Source of the DNA: Candidatus Bathyarchaeota archaeon
Lineage (GTDB): Archaea > Thermoproteota > Bathyarchaeia > TCS64
Length of the DNA stretch: 19,758 nt
NCBI GenBank assembly: GCA_016934355.1
Contig: JAFGTA010000166.1
Location: 1 to 19,758, forward strand
Direction: 5' to 3'
Of the stretch, positions 12,980 to 19,758 are shown one piece after another. Under the pieces are notes generated by a model. That model ran no database searches, was not told where the DNA came from, and worked only from the letters and a program-made list of their open reading frames with translations. A program made the translations under genes and the position numbers. Numbering within the stretch: the first letter of the stretch is position 1; each line of letters opens with the position of its first letter.

Positions 12980-14056
12980 TTGAGGTCAAACTATAAGAAC
13001 ATCATCGGATCGCTGGCTGCCGTGTATTTCTTCGTGTCAGCCATCGTACTGATCAAGTCCTCCGCCACCATCATGGGCGAAGCCCTCGCCGAGAGGATCG
13101 TGCTCCTCATAAGGGACACCACCAGCGCCGTCTTCGCGGGCTGGATAGCTACGGCGCTGCTCCACAGCTCGGGAGCCTTCGACTCCATCGTCGTCGCGTT
13201 CACGTCCAGCGGCGTGATGCCGCTCTCCCTCTCGGTTGCCACCATAATAGGTGCCGAGATTGGGACGACGGTGACGCCGTTCCTCATATCGGTGCTTGAA
13301 CGGCTCAAGGGGCAGGGGGAGAGCGAGGCGAGCTTCAACGTCACCATGAGCCACGTGCTGTACAACCTGTTTACGCTGGCCCTCTTCTACCCCCTGGAGC
13401 TGTTCTTCGGGGTCTTCACCAGTATCGCGTGGAGGGGCAGCTTCATCTTCGTGAGGGCGTCGTGGCTCAAGGCTGTCCCGGACCTTCTCGACGTGGTGAC
13501 GCCGTGGGTCGACCCTCTGCTGGAGGTCATCCCCCCTTGGGCGGGTATAGTAGTGGGCGGATTGACCCTGATACTTGCGCTGGGCGCGGTGGAGAAGTAC
13601 ATGACGGCGATCTTCAGCATGCCGAGAAGCTGGAACCTCATCAGGTCAACGTTTACCCACCCTATGAGGGCGTTCATCGCAGGCTTCCTGTTCACCGTAC
13701 TGGTGCCTAGCACCACAGTTATGGTTTCTCTGCTGGTGCCGTTGGCGGCGAGCGGCGTAATCAAGGCAGACTACTATATCCTGCCATACATCCTCGGAGC
13801 CAACATCGGCACCGTCTTCGACGTGATGATCGCCGCGCTGGCGACGGGTGACCCCATCGGATTAGGCGTCTGGCTGGTGCACCTGACCATCAACGTAGCC
13901 GGGGCCATCATATTCATGCCCCTGCTGAACCCGTTTTCCCGTCTCGTGAGGCGTGTCTCCGCCTATGTTTCCTCGTCGCCGAAGACTACTCTAGTTATAG
14001 CGGCGTTGTTCCATATAATTCCTACACTTGTTATCCTCTACTATTATTTGACTTAG
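12980..14056 (+). CDS. Na+/phosphate cotransporter-like membrane protein (copy 2, diverged)
   Basis: 358 aa, polytopic, related to copy 1 (shared NYKNII...AVYFF and NRKVRL...SVYFF first segment, GANIG motifs, same gene order). In repeat 1 QSSSA is replaced by LHSSGAFDS (61-69) and GANIGTT by GAEIGTT (91-97). In repeat 2 the Gln-Ser motif is replaced by LVPSTTVMVS (241-250), while LGANIGTVFD (272-281) is kept. The start is TTG 12980, because the next usable codon (GTG 13021) would remove most of the first membrane segment. The first ATG on the predicted message (12973) is out of frame and reads only seven codons. Loss of QSSS suggests changed substrate, altered affinity or a role as a partner of copy 1. 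Confidence 0.82.
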   Translation: MRSNYKNIIGSLAAVYFFVSAIVLIKSSATIMGEALAERIVLLIRDTTSAVFAGWIATALLHSSGAFDSIVVAFTSSGVMPLSLSVATIIGAEIGTTVTPFLISVLERLKGQGESEASFNVTMSHVLYNLFTLALFYPLELFFGVFTSIAWRGSFIFVRASWLKAVPDLLDVVTPWVDPLLEVIPPWAGIVVGGLTLILALGAVEKYMTAIFSMPRSWNLIRSTFTHPMRAFIAGFLFTVLVPSTTVMVSLLVPLAASGVIKADYYILPYILGANIGTVFDVMIAALATGDPIGLGVWLVHLTINVAGAIIFMPLLNPFSRLVRRVSAYVSSSPKTTLVIAALFHIIPTLVILYYYLT

Positions 14057-14112
14057 TAATAGTAGGAGAGAAAGTAATATAGAATAGTATTACAGAGAGT
14101 AGGTGGCAAAAC
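14057..14112 (+). promoter_or_regulatory. Spacer with inverted repeat and Shine-Dalgarno before DUF47 copy 2
   Basis: GTAATA (14074-14079) and TATTAC (14088-14093) form a 6-bp inverted repeat around an 8-nt centre; AGTAATA also occurs at 14055-14061. AGGTGG at 14101-14106 is 6 nt before the ATG at 14113 and fixes that start. The inverted repeat may be a local promoter or operator, or an mRNA hairpin. Confidence 0.35.
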
Positions 14113-14784
14113 ATGTCAAGAAGAATATTCGGCTGGTTCGCCCCCAAGAGAGGCCACAAGGTGCTTGAGATGGTGGAGGACCACCTCGAGCTCACCCAGA
14201 AGGCGGTGAACAGCCTCTACGAGATGGTGGAGGCGGCAGCCGAATGCGAGCCAGACAAGTGCAAGCGATCATACATGAAGGTCTCCGATATGGAGATGCA
14301 GGCAGACGAGCTCCGACGCAGGATGGTGGAGGAGCTCACAGAGGGCGAGATGTTCCCCGAGGAGAGAGACGACCTCATGGAGATGGTCCGCGCCGTCGAC
14401 TGGATAGCCGACTGGAGCAAGGAGTCGGGGCGGATTCTGAACAGCATCCCATTCGAGAAGGCTCCCGACGAGATCAAGACGGCGACGATGAACATGGTCA
14501 GGGCTAACGTGGACTGCGTCAAGGTGCTGACACAGTGCATAAAAGCGCTGCCCAAAGACAACAGGAAGGCGCTGGCGCTGGCCAACGAGGTGGAGATGCT
14601 TGAGGAGAACATCGACGACCTATACGGGGTCGCCAGGGGCCACTTCGCGACACTGGAGTTCCCCGAGTTCACCACCGGCGCGCTGATACTTCTGAACGAG
14701 TTCCTCGACGCCCTCGAGACAATAGCCGACTGGTGTGAGAACACGGCCGACATAGTCAGGGCTATCGCTGTCAGGGAACATTAG
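14113..14784 (+). CDS. DUF47/PhoU-like protein (copy 2)
   Basis: 223 aa, a clear paralogue of copy 1. Near-identical blocks include ERDDLMEMVRAVDWIADWSK and NEFLDALETIADWCENTADI, and both proteins start with a basic RIxxWF segment (RRIFGWFAPKRGHKVLEM). It is predicted to be all-helical and cytoplasmic, with the same DWIAD and ETIAD acidic patterns. It follows transporter copy 2 by 56 nt and probably serves it. The high similarity between the two DUF47 proteins, against much weaker similarity between the two transporters, shows uneven divergence after duplication. ATG 14113 has AGGTGG 6 nt upstream. Confidence 0.9.
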   Translation: MSRRIFGWFAPKRGHKVLEMVEDHLELTQKAVNSLYEMVEAAAECEPDKCKRSYMKVSDMEMQADELRRRMVEELTEGEMFPEERDDLMEMVRAVDWIADWSKESGRILNSIPFEKAPDEIKTATMNMVRANVDCVKVLTQCIKALPKDNRKALALANEVEMLEENIDDLYGVARGHFATLEFPEFTTGALILLNEFLDALETIADWCENTADIVRAIAVREH

Positions 14785-14820
14785 TTGAGAAAAAAGGGTT
14801 AAAAATGGTTTTTGAGGAGC
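14785..14820. terminator. Convergent terminator region
   Basis: A 36-nt gap between convergent stops. On the minus strand, downstream of ferredoxin, there are T5 (14801-14805) and T6 (14790-14795). On the plus strand, downstream of DUF47 copy 2, there is T5 (14809-14813). Archaeal RNA polymerase terminates at such T-tracts without a hairpin. Confidence 0.55.
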
Positions 14821-15000
14821 CTACTCCTCTACTGTGATGGCCTGGTTTGGGCAGGCGTTGACGCACGCCATGCACATGATGCAGTCGTCTGCTCTCTCAG
14901 GGACTGCCTTGTTGTCGACGAGTTCGTACACGTTCATCGGGCAGATGTCGACACACACGGCGTCTCCATCACAAGCGTCGCTTACTGTAATGGTAGGCAT
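14821..15000 (-). CDS. Dicluster ferredoxin with Asp in place of a cluster-I cysteine
   Basis: A 59-residue bacterial-type ferredoxin. The second cluster motif is canonical: CIMCMACVNACP. The first reads C-DG-D-AV-C-VDI-CP, that is C-x2-D-x2-C-x3-CP, so the second ligand is Asp rather than Cys, as in Pyrococcus and Sulfolobus ferredoxins. Cluster I may be [3Fe-4S] or an Asp-ligated [4Fe-4S]. There is no N-terminal zinc extension like that of Sulfolobus ferredoxin. ATG 15000 is preferred because AGGTGA at 15006-15011 is 5 nt away; GTG 15009 overlaps that site. It is divergent from the 2-oxoacid:ferredoxin oxidoreductase genes and is a plausible acceptor for their electrons. Confidence 0.9.
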   Translation of the reverse strand: MPTITVSDACDGDAVCVDICPMNVYELVDNKAVPERADDCIMCMACVNACPNQAITVEE

Positions 15001-15140
15001 ATCTTTCACCTATCTCATGTATCGCCGTTTTATATGTTTTAAAGGTTTTCCGCGGCCGCCTAAAAACGGCTCCGCATAGGCTTATTAGCGGTGCCTCTTG
15101 ACGTATTCATGTATTATTTACGTTCTTGGAGTCAACAGAT
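15001..15140. promoter_or_regulatory. Divergent ferredoxin / 2-oxoacid oxidoreductase promoter region
   Basis: On the minus strand ACATATAAAA (15028-15037) and TTTAAAAC (15036-15043) are TATA candidates for ferredoxin. On the plus strand TTATTTA (15114-15120) lies about 25 nt before ATG 15141. Between them is an unusually GC-rich core, CCGCGGCCGCC (15050-15060), flanked by GTTTT (15045-15049) and AAAAC (15063-15067) as an inverted pair. This may be a shared operator. Confidence 0.4.
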
Positions 15141-16874
15141 ATGAAGTGCACAGGCTTACATGACGACACCGTTTCGATAATCGTCGGCGGCGAGGCGGGG
15201 CAGGGGATCAGCCGGAGCGGGATGCTCCTCGGGAAGGCGCTCATGAGGGCGGGGTTCCACTGCTTCGGAGAGATAGACTACCCGAGTCTCATCAGGGGTG
15301 GGCACAACTTCTACAGGGTCAGGGCCTCGGGCAGGGAGGTGTACAGCCAGACTCCTCACACCGACCTGGTGGTCGCGTTGAACGAGGAGACCGTCTCCAC
15401 TCACCTTGACAGCGTGAACGAGGGAGGCGGGGTGGTGCTCGACGAGAGGCAAGCGTCGGAGGAGGTCAAGGCGGGTAGGGAGGACGTCAACTTCTACAGC
15501 GTCCCGATGACGGACATCGTGAAGGAGCTGGGCGGCCCCGACATCATGAGGAACACAGTGGCCCTTGGGGCAACCGCCGCCCTCATAGGGCTCGACATCG
15601 AGATACTGAAGGAGGTAGTCGCCGAGACCTTCGCCGGGAGGAAGAACATCGTCGAGATGAACACCAAGGCAATCCAGAGGGGGTGGAGCCACGTCTCCAC
15701 GTATGACTATGGGTTCGGGTGCACATTCGAGCCGGGGGAGCGCCCCGACAGGATATGGCTCACCGGCAACGAGGCCGTCGCGCTAGGCGCCGTAGCCGCG
15801 GGCTGCAGGTTCTACTCCGCTTACCCCATGACGCCGGCGAGCCCGGTGCTCCACTACTTGATGGCTCACGACGAGGAAAGCGACCTCGTCGTCGTCCAGA
15901 CCGAGAGCGAGATAAGCGCCATGATGATGGCGGTGGGGGCAGGCTACGCGGGGGTAAGGTCCATGACCAGCACCAGCGGCGGCGGCTTCTGCCTCATGAC
16001 GGAGAGCCTGAGCATGGCGGCGATGACCGAGACGCCGGTGGTAGTGATGCTAGGGCAGCGCCCCGGACCCAGCACGGGGCTCGCCACGTACTCGGCGCAG
16101 GGCGACCTGCTGTTCGCGGTGTACGGCGCCCACGGCGAGTTCCAGCGCGTGGTGCTGGCGCCTGGCGACGTGGACCAGTGCTACAACATGACGGCGGAGG
16201 CGTTCAACCTGGCTGAGCGGTTCCAGATTCCAGTCATCGTGCTCACGGACAAGAACGTCATCGAGAGCCACAAGACCACCGCGCCGTTCACGGAGATAGA
16301 GATCGACCGCGGCAAGCTCGTCGAGGAGTGGAGCGGCGACGAGGAGTACCTGAGGTATAAGATCACTGACGACGGGGTCAGCCCGCGGGCTCTGCCCGGC
16401 ACGTTGAACGCCCTTGTACTCGCCAACAGCAACGAGCACGTTGAGCGGGGTTTCGTCACGTCGCAGCCGGAGCCCGTGAAGGAGATGGTGGACAAGCGGT
16501 TCAGGAAGGCGCCACACATCAGGGAGGCGGTTGGGAAGCTGAAGCCTCTGAGGGTGTACGGCTCGGACAGCCCCGACGTGACCATCGTGGGGTGGGGCAG
16601 TAGCAAGGGGCCCGCCCTCGAAGCCATCGCTATGCTCGGGGCTAGAGACGTCAAGGCGAGGTACGTGCAGGTCGCGGTAATGGAGCCTTTCCCTGAGGGG
16701 CTGATGGGGTACCTCGGGGGCGCCGCGTTGCTTCTGGAGAACAACAGGACAGCCCAGCTTGGCACATTAATCAAGCTGAACACGGGGCACGTCTTCAAGC
16801 ATATAGCTCTCCGCTACGACGGGCGGCCGTTCACCCCGGATGAGGTGCGGAACAGGGCTCTGGAGGTGCTGTGA
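15141..16874 (+). CDS. 2-oxoacid:ferredoxin oxidoreductase, fused gamma-alpha subunit
   Basis: Subunit of the enzyme that decarboxylates 2-oxoacids to acyl-CoA and reduces ferredoxin. The N-terminal gamma domain has IIVGGEAGQGISRSGMLLGK and FGEIDYPSLIRGGHNFYRV (about residues 13-60). The alpha domain starts near 205 with WLTGNEAVALGAVAAGCRFY, then YPMTPASP (about 228-235) and QTESEISAMMMAVGAGYAG. The C-terminal part (VYGSDSPDVTIVGWGSSKGP) is domain II. ATG 15141 is preferred: GGAG (15128-15131) and a TATA-like box fit it; TTG 15126 would add five residues. 577 aa. The fusion order matches aerobic archaeal enzymes such as that of Sulfolobus; whether the substrate is pyruvate, 2-oxoglutarate or broader cannot be read from sequence. 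Confidence 0.92.
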   Translation: MKCTGLHDDTVSIIVGGEAGQGISRSGMLLGKALMRAGFHCFGEIDYPSLIRGGHNFYRVRASGREVYSQTPHTDLVVALNEETVSTHLDSVNEGGGVVLDERQASEEVKAGREDVNFYSVPMTDIVKELGGPDIMRNTVALGATAALIGLDIEILKEVVAETFAGRKNIVEMNTKAIQRGWSHVSTYDYGFGCTFEPGERPDRIWLTGNEAVALGAVAAGCRFYSAYPMTPASPVLHYLMAHDEESDLVVVQTESEISAMMMAVGAGYAGVRSMTSTSGGGFCLMTESLSMAAMTETPVVVMLGQRPGPSTGLATYSAQGDLLFAVYGAHGEFQRVVLAPGDVDQCYNMTAEAFNLAERFQIPVIVLTDKNVIESHKTTAPFTEIEIDRGKLVEEWSGDEEYLRYKITDDGVSPRALPGTLNALVLANSNEHVERGFVTSQPEPVKEMVDKRFRKAPHIREAVGKLKPLRVYGSDSPDVTIVGWGSSKGPALEAIAMLGARDVKARYVQVAVMEPFPEGLMGYLGGAALLLENNRTAQLGTLIKLNTGHVFKHIALRYDGRPFTPDEVRNRALEVL

Positions 16875-17728
16875 TGCTGACCATGAAGGACTTCAACACG
16901 CCCACGGTCAACACGTGGTGCCCCGGGTGCGGCAACTTCGCGATACTGATGACGGTGAAGCAGGCGCTGGTCCAGCTGGGACTGAGCCTTGAGGAGGTGG
17001 TCGCCGTGACGGGTATAGGATGCCACGGCAAGTTCACAGACTACATCAACGTGAACGGCATCCACACCATCCACGGCAGGGTGCTGCCCGCGGCGACGGC
17101 CATCAAGCTGGCGAACCACGGGCTCACGGTGCTTGGGTTCGCAGGCGACGGCGACGCCTTCAACATCGGGATGGGCCACTTCGCACACGCGGCGCGGCGT
17201 AACGTGGACATCACCTACATAGTACACGACAACCTGATCTATGGCTTGACGACGGGGCAGACGAGCCCCACCAGCAAGAAGGGCTTCGTCACAAAGACCA
17301 GCCCCCGAGGCAGCTTCGAGCCCGGGGTGAACCCGCTTACCCATGCGCTGACAGGCGACGCCACCTTCGTCGCCCGCACATACGCGGGTGAGCCCAAACA
17401 AATGACCGAGGTGCTGAAGAAGGCGATACAGCACCAGGGCTTCGCGGTGGTGGACGTGCTCCAGCCGTGTGTGAGCTGGAACAGGGTGAACACCTACCAG
17501 TTCTACAAGACGAGGGTCTACAAGCTGGAGGACGAGGGACACGACACAGGCGACTTCAGGAAGGCGTACGACAAGGCGCTGGAGTGGGGCGACAGAATCC
17601 CGATAGGTGTCTTCTACGTCGAGGATCGGCCGCCGTACAGGGAGAGCTTCCCCGCGCTAGGCGAGGCGCCTCTAGTGAAGCAGCCTTTGAAGCCTGACGT
17701 GAAGAAGCTTCTTGAAGAGTTCAGATAG
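16874..17728 (+). CDS. 2-oxoacid:ferredoxin oxidoreductase, beta subunit
   Basis: TPP- and [4Fe-4S]-binding subunit, 284 aa. Cluster ligands are probably Cys16 and Cys19 (TWCPGCGNF), Cys50 (GIGCHGKF) and Cys199 (LQPCVSWN). The TPP/Mg2+ motif is FAGDGDAFNIGMGHFAHAAR (90-109) followed by VHDNLIYGLTTGQTSPT. There is no separate delta ferredoxin-like subunit, so electrons must go straight to a free ferredoxin such as the one encoded divergently at 15000. ATG 16874 overlaps the upstream stop as TGATG and follows a near-perfect GGAGGTG (16862-16868) by 5 nt, so translation is coupled to the alpha gene. GTG 16871 is less likely. Confidence 0.94.
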   Translation: MLTMKDFNTPTVNTWCPGCGNFAILMTVKQALVQLGLSLEEVVAVTGIGCHGKFTDYINVNGIHTIHGRVLPAATAIKLANHGLTVLGFAGDGDAFNIGMGHFAHAARRNVDITYIVHDNLIYGLTTGQTSPTSKKGFVTKTSPRGSFEPGVNPLTHALTGDATFVARTYAGEPKQMTEVLKKAIQHQGFAVVDVLQPCVSWNRVNTYQFYKTRVYKLEDEGHDTGDFRKAYDKALEWGDRIPIGVFYVEDRPPYRESFPALGEAPLVKQPLKPDVKKLLEEFR

Positions 17729-17740
17729 GTCTTTACTTAC

Positions 17741-17747
17741 CTTTATC
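17741..17747 (+). promoter_or_regulatory. TATA box of the Eis-like gene
   Basis: CTTTATC, centred about 27 nt before ATG 17771, with no Shine-Dalgarno between. This predicts a leaderless message. It lies directly after the oxidoreductase beta stop. Confidence 0.55.
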
Positions 17748-17770
17748 TTTCTAACGGCTCCCTTCAGGGT

Positions 17771-19015
17771 ATGAGCGAGACCAGGCTTCTTGTGGACGAG
17801 GACTTCGAGGAGTACGCGCGCATCGTCCTGGACGCATACCCCGCCATGTTCACCGGCGTCACGGAGGATCGGAGGCAGGCGTGGATCGAGCGTATGAAGA
17901 AGACCCAGCGGGAGGACGACGCGGAAAACCACTACGGCTGCTTCAGGGACGGGAAGCTGGTGGGCGGGATGAGGCTCAACGACTTCAAGATGACGCTGTA
18001 CGAGAATCCGATCCTCGTCGGCGGCGTCGGCAACGTCTGCGTGGACCTGCTTCACAAGAAGGAGCACGTGGGCAAGGAGATGATGGAGTACTCCCACAGC
18101 CACTACAGGGGCAGGGGAGCCAAGATGACGGCGCTGTACCCTTTCAGGTCGGACTTCTACGTCGAGATGGGGTACGGCTACGGTAGGAAGATGAACCAGT
18201 ACAGGTTCAGGCCGTGTGACCTGCCGAGGGGATCGAGGGAGAACGTCTCGTACCTCGGTGAACCTGATAAGGAGGCTGTGAAGGACTGCTATAACAGGTA
18301 CGCCCGGCGCACCCACGGCATGATCACGAAGGGTGACAGGTTCTTCGGCAGGTTCTTCCGCCGCTACAAGGTCGTCGGCTACAGGGAGGGCGGGGAGGTA
18401 CGGGGCTTCATGGCTTTCACCTTCAAGAAGCTCAGGGAGGACCACTTCCTCCTCCAGAACATCGAGGTGCAGACTCTGGTATACGAGACGCCGGAGGCGC
18501 TCCGCGGCCTCATGGGCTTCCTAGCCGCGCAGCTGGATCAGGTGGAGAGAGTGGTGCTGAACACACAGGACGACGACTGGCACTTCCTTCTACATGACCC
18601 TCGGGACGGGGTGCCTAACATCTTCTACACGAGCCAGGAGACCAACGTTCAGGGCGTGGGCATCATGTACAGGGTCATCGACACCCGCGGACTCTTCGAG
18701 GAGCTCGCGGACCACAGCTTCAACGGCGTGAGCCTCAGGGTCAGGCTCGACATACGTGACAGCTTCATACCGGAGAACGACTGCGCAGTCATAGTCCATT
18801 TCGTGGACGGGAAGCCCAAGGTCGTCGACGGCGGAGGCTACGACGTCGAGGCGTCCATGGACGTCGCGTGGTTCAGCAGCCTCATAATGGGCGTCGTGGA
18901 CTTCCGCAAACTGTGGACCTACGGCAGGGCCACTGTGTCGGACGAGTCCTACGTCGATGCGCTGGACACGCTGTTCCACTCAAGCGTGAAACCCGAGACC
19001 GTGGAGGAGTTCTAG
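17771..19015 (+). CDS. Eis-like GNAT N-acetyltransferase with SCP2-like C-terminal domain
   Basis: 414 aa, the size and three-part layout of the Eis family. The N-terminal GNAT domain has GKLVGGMRLNDFKMTLY, then VGGVGNVCVDLLHKKEHVGK and an acetyl-CoA loop, then MTALYPFRSDFYVEMGYGYG. A second GNAT-like domain has NIEVQTLVYETPEALRGLMG and FLAAQLDQVERVVLN. The C-terminal sterol-carrier-like domain has GIMYRVIDTRGLFEELADHS. The last residue is Phe (TVEEF); in mycobacterial Eis the C-terminal Phe carboxylate is the catalytic base, and the protein ends the same way here. Family members acetylate aminoglycosides, peptides or polyamines; the archaeal substrate is unknown. ATG 17771 is supported by the TATA box spacing. 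Confidence 0.87.
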   Translation: MSETRLLVDEDFEEYARIVLDAYPAMFTGVTEDRRQAWIERMKKTQREDDAENHYGCFRDGKLVGGMRLNDFKMTLYENPILVGGVGNVCVDLLHKKEHVGKEMMEYSHSHYRGRGAKMTALYPFRSDFYVEMGYGYGRKMNQYRFRPCDLPRGSRENVSYLGEPDKEAVKDCYNRYARRTHGMITKGDRFFGRFFRRYKVVGYREGGEVRGFMAFTFKKLREDHFLLQNIEVQTLVYETPEALRGLMGFLAAQLDQVERVVLNTQDDDWHFLLHDPRDGVPNIFYTSQETNVQGVGIMYRVIDTRGLFEELADHSFNGVSLRVRLDIRDSFIPENDCAVIVHFVDGKPKVVDGGGYDVEASMDVAWFSSLIMGVVDFRKLWTYGRATVSDESYVDALDTLFHSSVKPETVEEF

Positions 19016-19020
19016 CACCC

Positions 19021-19028
19021 CTTTTATC
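19021..19028 (+). promoter_or_regulatory. TATA box of the LivH-like gene
   Basis: CTTTTATC, centred about 29 nt before ATG 19054, in the 38-nt gap after the Eis-like gene. It implies an independent, near-leaderless transcript for the transporter operon. Confidence 0.55.
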
Positions 19029-19053
19029 TCCCACGAGAGTCTTTAACGGGAAC

Positions 19054-19758
19054 ATGTCGGCTGCTGATGTGGCTCAGGCGGCGTTCGTGCTGGGGTGCCT
19101 CGTGGGCGTAGTGTCCTCGTCTGTGAGCCTCGGCTACAGGACGACGCGGTTCCTGAACCTTGGGCTCGTGGGGCTCGCCGTCATAGGCCACGATGCAGCC
19201 ATGATCTTGGCTAGGAATGCGATGGTCGACCCGTATCTCAGCCTTCCCCTGTGCTTCGTCTTCGGCGGATTGGTGAACTACGTCCTCAGCCGTGTGGTGT
19301 ACAGGAGGCTGGTGGAGACGGAGGCGAGGATAGCGGTGCTCACCGTTGCTTCGGCGGGCACGTACCTTGCGATGATTGCCTTCACCGAGGTGCTGGGCAG
19401 CGCCGCGCGGAGGCTGTACCCGTCGACGCTGATGCTCGCGTATCTGAAGCCCCTCGACTTCATGTTCCTCGGCGTCCCCGGCGTGGTGTACGTGTCTTTC
19501 TCGGCTCTGGCTGCGCTCTGGCTTCTGAACAGGGTGGAGCTGCGGAAACTTGGGAGCCAAAGATTCGGAGAGTCGTGGGAGTCGGTGAACCAGCGGCTGC
19601 CCGGTGCGGCTTGGGTCATCGGCGGCGGCTTCTCTTGCCTCGCGGGCGCGCTGCTGTCTTTCTGGTTCCCGGTCTCGCGGGGTGGCTTCACCCTGCTTTT
19701 CCTTGTGGTGGCCGGGACGATGGTGGGTGGATTGATGCAGCCCCAGCCCTCCATGTTC
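19054..19758 (+). CDS. Branched-chain amino-acid ABC transporter permease, LivH-like (cut by window edge)
   Basis: The frame stays open from ATG 19054 to the end of the window (235 codons seen). The start is MSAADVAQAAFVLGCLVGVV. Hydrophobic segments suggest at least six membrane spans. LGYRTTRFLNLGLVGLAVIG is the LivH/BPD_transp_2 signature region (a GLxLxYxxxRxxNxAxG relative). Later AAWVIGGGFSCLAGALLSF matches the conserved LivH segment with a small-residue GGxxxxLAGALL pattern, and VVAGTMVGGLMQPQPSMF is near the C-terminal third. It should form a permease with LivM, LivG and LivF components lying downstream, outside the window. The exact substrate (branched-chain amino acids, urea or another amide) is not determinable here. 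Confidence 0.8.
   Translation, partial: MSAADVAQAAFVLGCLVGVVSSSVSLGYRTTRFLNLGLVGLAVIGHDAAMILARNAMVDPYLSLPLCFVFGGLVNYVLSRVVYRRLVETEARIAVLTVASAGTYLAMIAFTEVLGSAARRLYPSTLMLAYLKPLDFMFLGVPGVVYVSFSALAALWLLNRVELRKLGSQRFGESWESVNQRLPGAAWVIGGGFSCLAGALLSFWFPVSRGGFTLLFLVVAGTMVGGLMQPQPSMF

Noticed and set aside
17672..18445. 257-codon minus-strand frame opposite the Eis-like gene
   Set aside because: A shadow frame produced by GC-rich codon positions; low-complexity Val/Leu/His/Pro content and no motif.
1..19758. Mobile elements, CRISPR arrays, prophage or defence genes
   Set aside because: No transposase, integrase, terminal inverted repeats, regularly spaced repeats or nuclease/helicase defence genes were seen; all large frames are accounted for by chromosomal functions.

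Overview
The window reads as a densely packed chromosomal stretch from an archaeon. Several products are archaeal or archaeal-eukaryotic: the RNase P protein Pop5, the box C/D sRNP proteins Nop5 and fibrillarin, the chromatin and RNA protein Alba, and an archaeal-type RNase HII. Promoters look archaeal too: A/T-rich TATA-like boxes repeatedly sit about 25-30 nt upstream of the start codon, which implies leaderless transcripts. GTG and TTG starts are common. The gene set (fused gamma-alpha 2-oxoacid:ferredoxin oxidoreductase, Asp-containing dicluster ferredoxin, LivH-like permease, Nop5/Alba) would suit a Thermoproteota (TACK) member, but that placement is inference and no single marker proves it.

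Layout. Positions 1-2360 (minus strand) hold the N-terminus of a TPP-dependent enzyme, RNase P protein Pop5, and pyrK-pyrD for the NAD-linked dihydroorotate dehydrogenase, whose reading frames overlap by about 60 nt. Positions 2405-5801 form an RNA-biology block: nop5, convergent alba, a 400-nt A/T-rich spacer, a small four-cysteine protein, fibrillarin and convergent RNase HII. Positions 5840-8055 carry two divergent GT4 glycosyltransferases sharing one very short two-way promoter. Positions 8057-10801 carry an M81/MlrC-type metallopeptidase, an O6-alkylguanine-DNA methyltransferase and a Maf-type nucleotide pyrophosphatase.

Positions 10802-14784 hold a duplicated phosphate module: Na/Pi-cotransporter-like protein plus DUF47/PhoU-like protein, then a diverged second copy of the pair. 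Each transporter gene is preceded by an A/T-rich region with related repeats (TCTAAAT and CTATAGNNTCTAT). This is the most distinctive regulatory signal in the window. Positions 14821-17728 hold a ferredoxin divergent from a two-gene 2-oxoacid:ferredoxin oxidoreductase operon, a plausible enzyme and electron-acceptor pair. Positions 17771-19758 carry an Eis-like acetyltransferase and the start of a branched-chain amino-acid ABC permease that runs off the window.

I saw no tRNA or rRNA gene, CRISPR array, insertion sequence or prophage gene. The strongest leads are the candidate phosphate-responsive repeats, the loss of QSSS signatures in the second transporter, short ORFs overlapping both transporter starts, the small Cys4 protein in the RNA-processing cluster, and the Asp-for-Cys ferredoxin.
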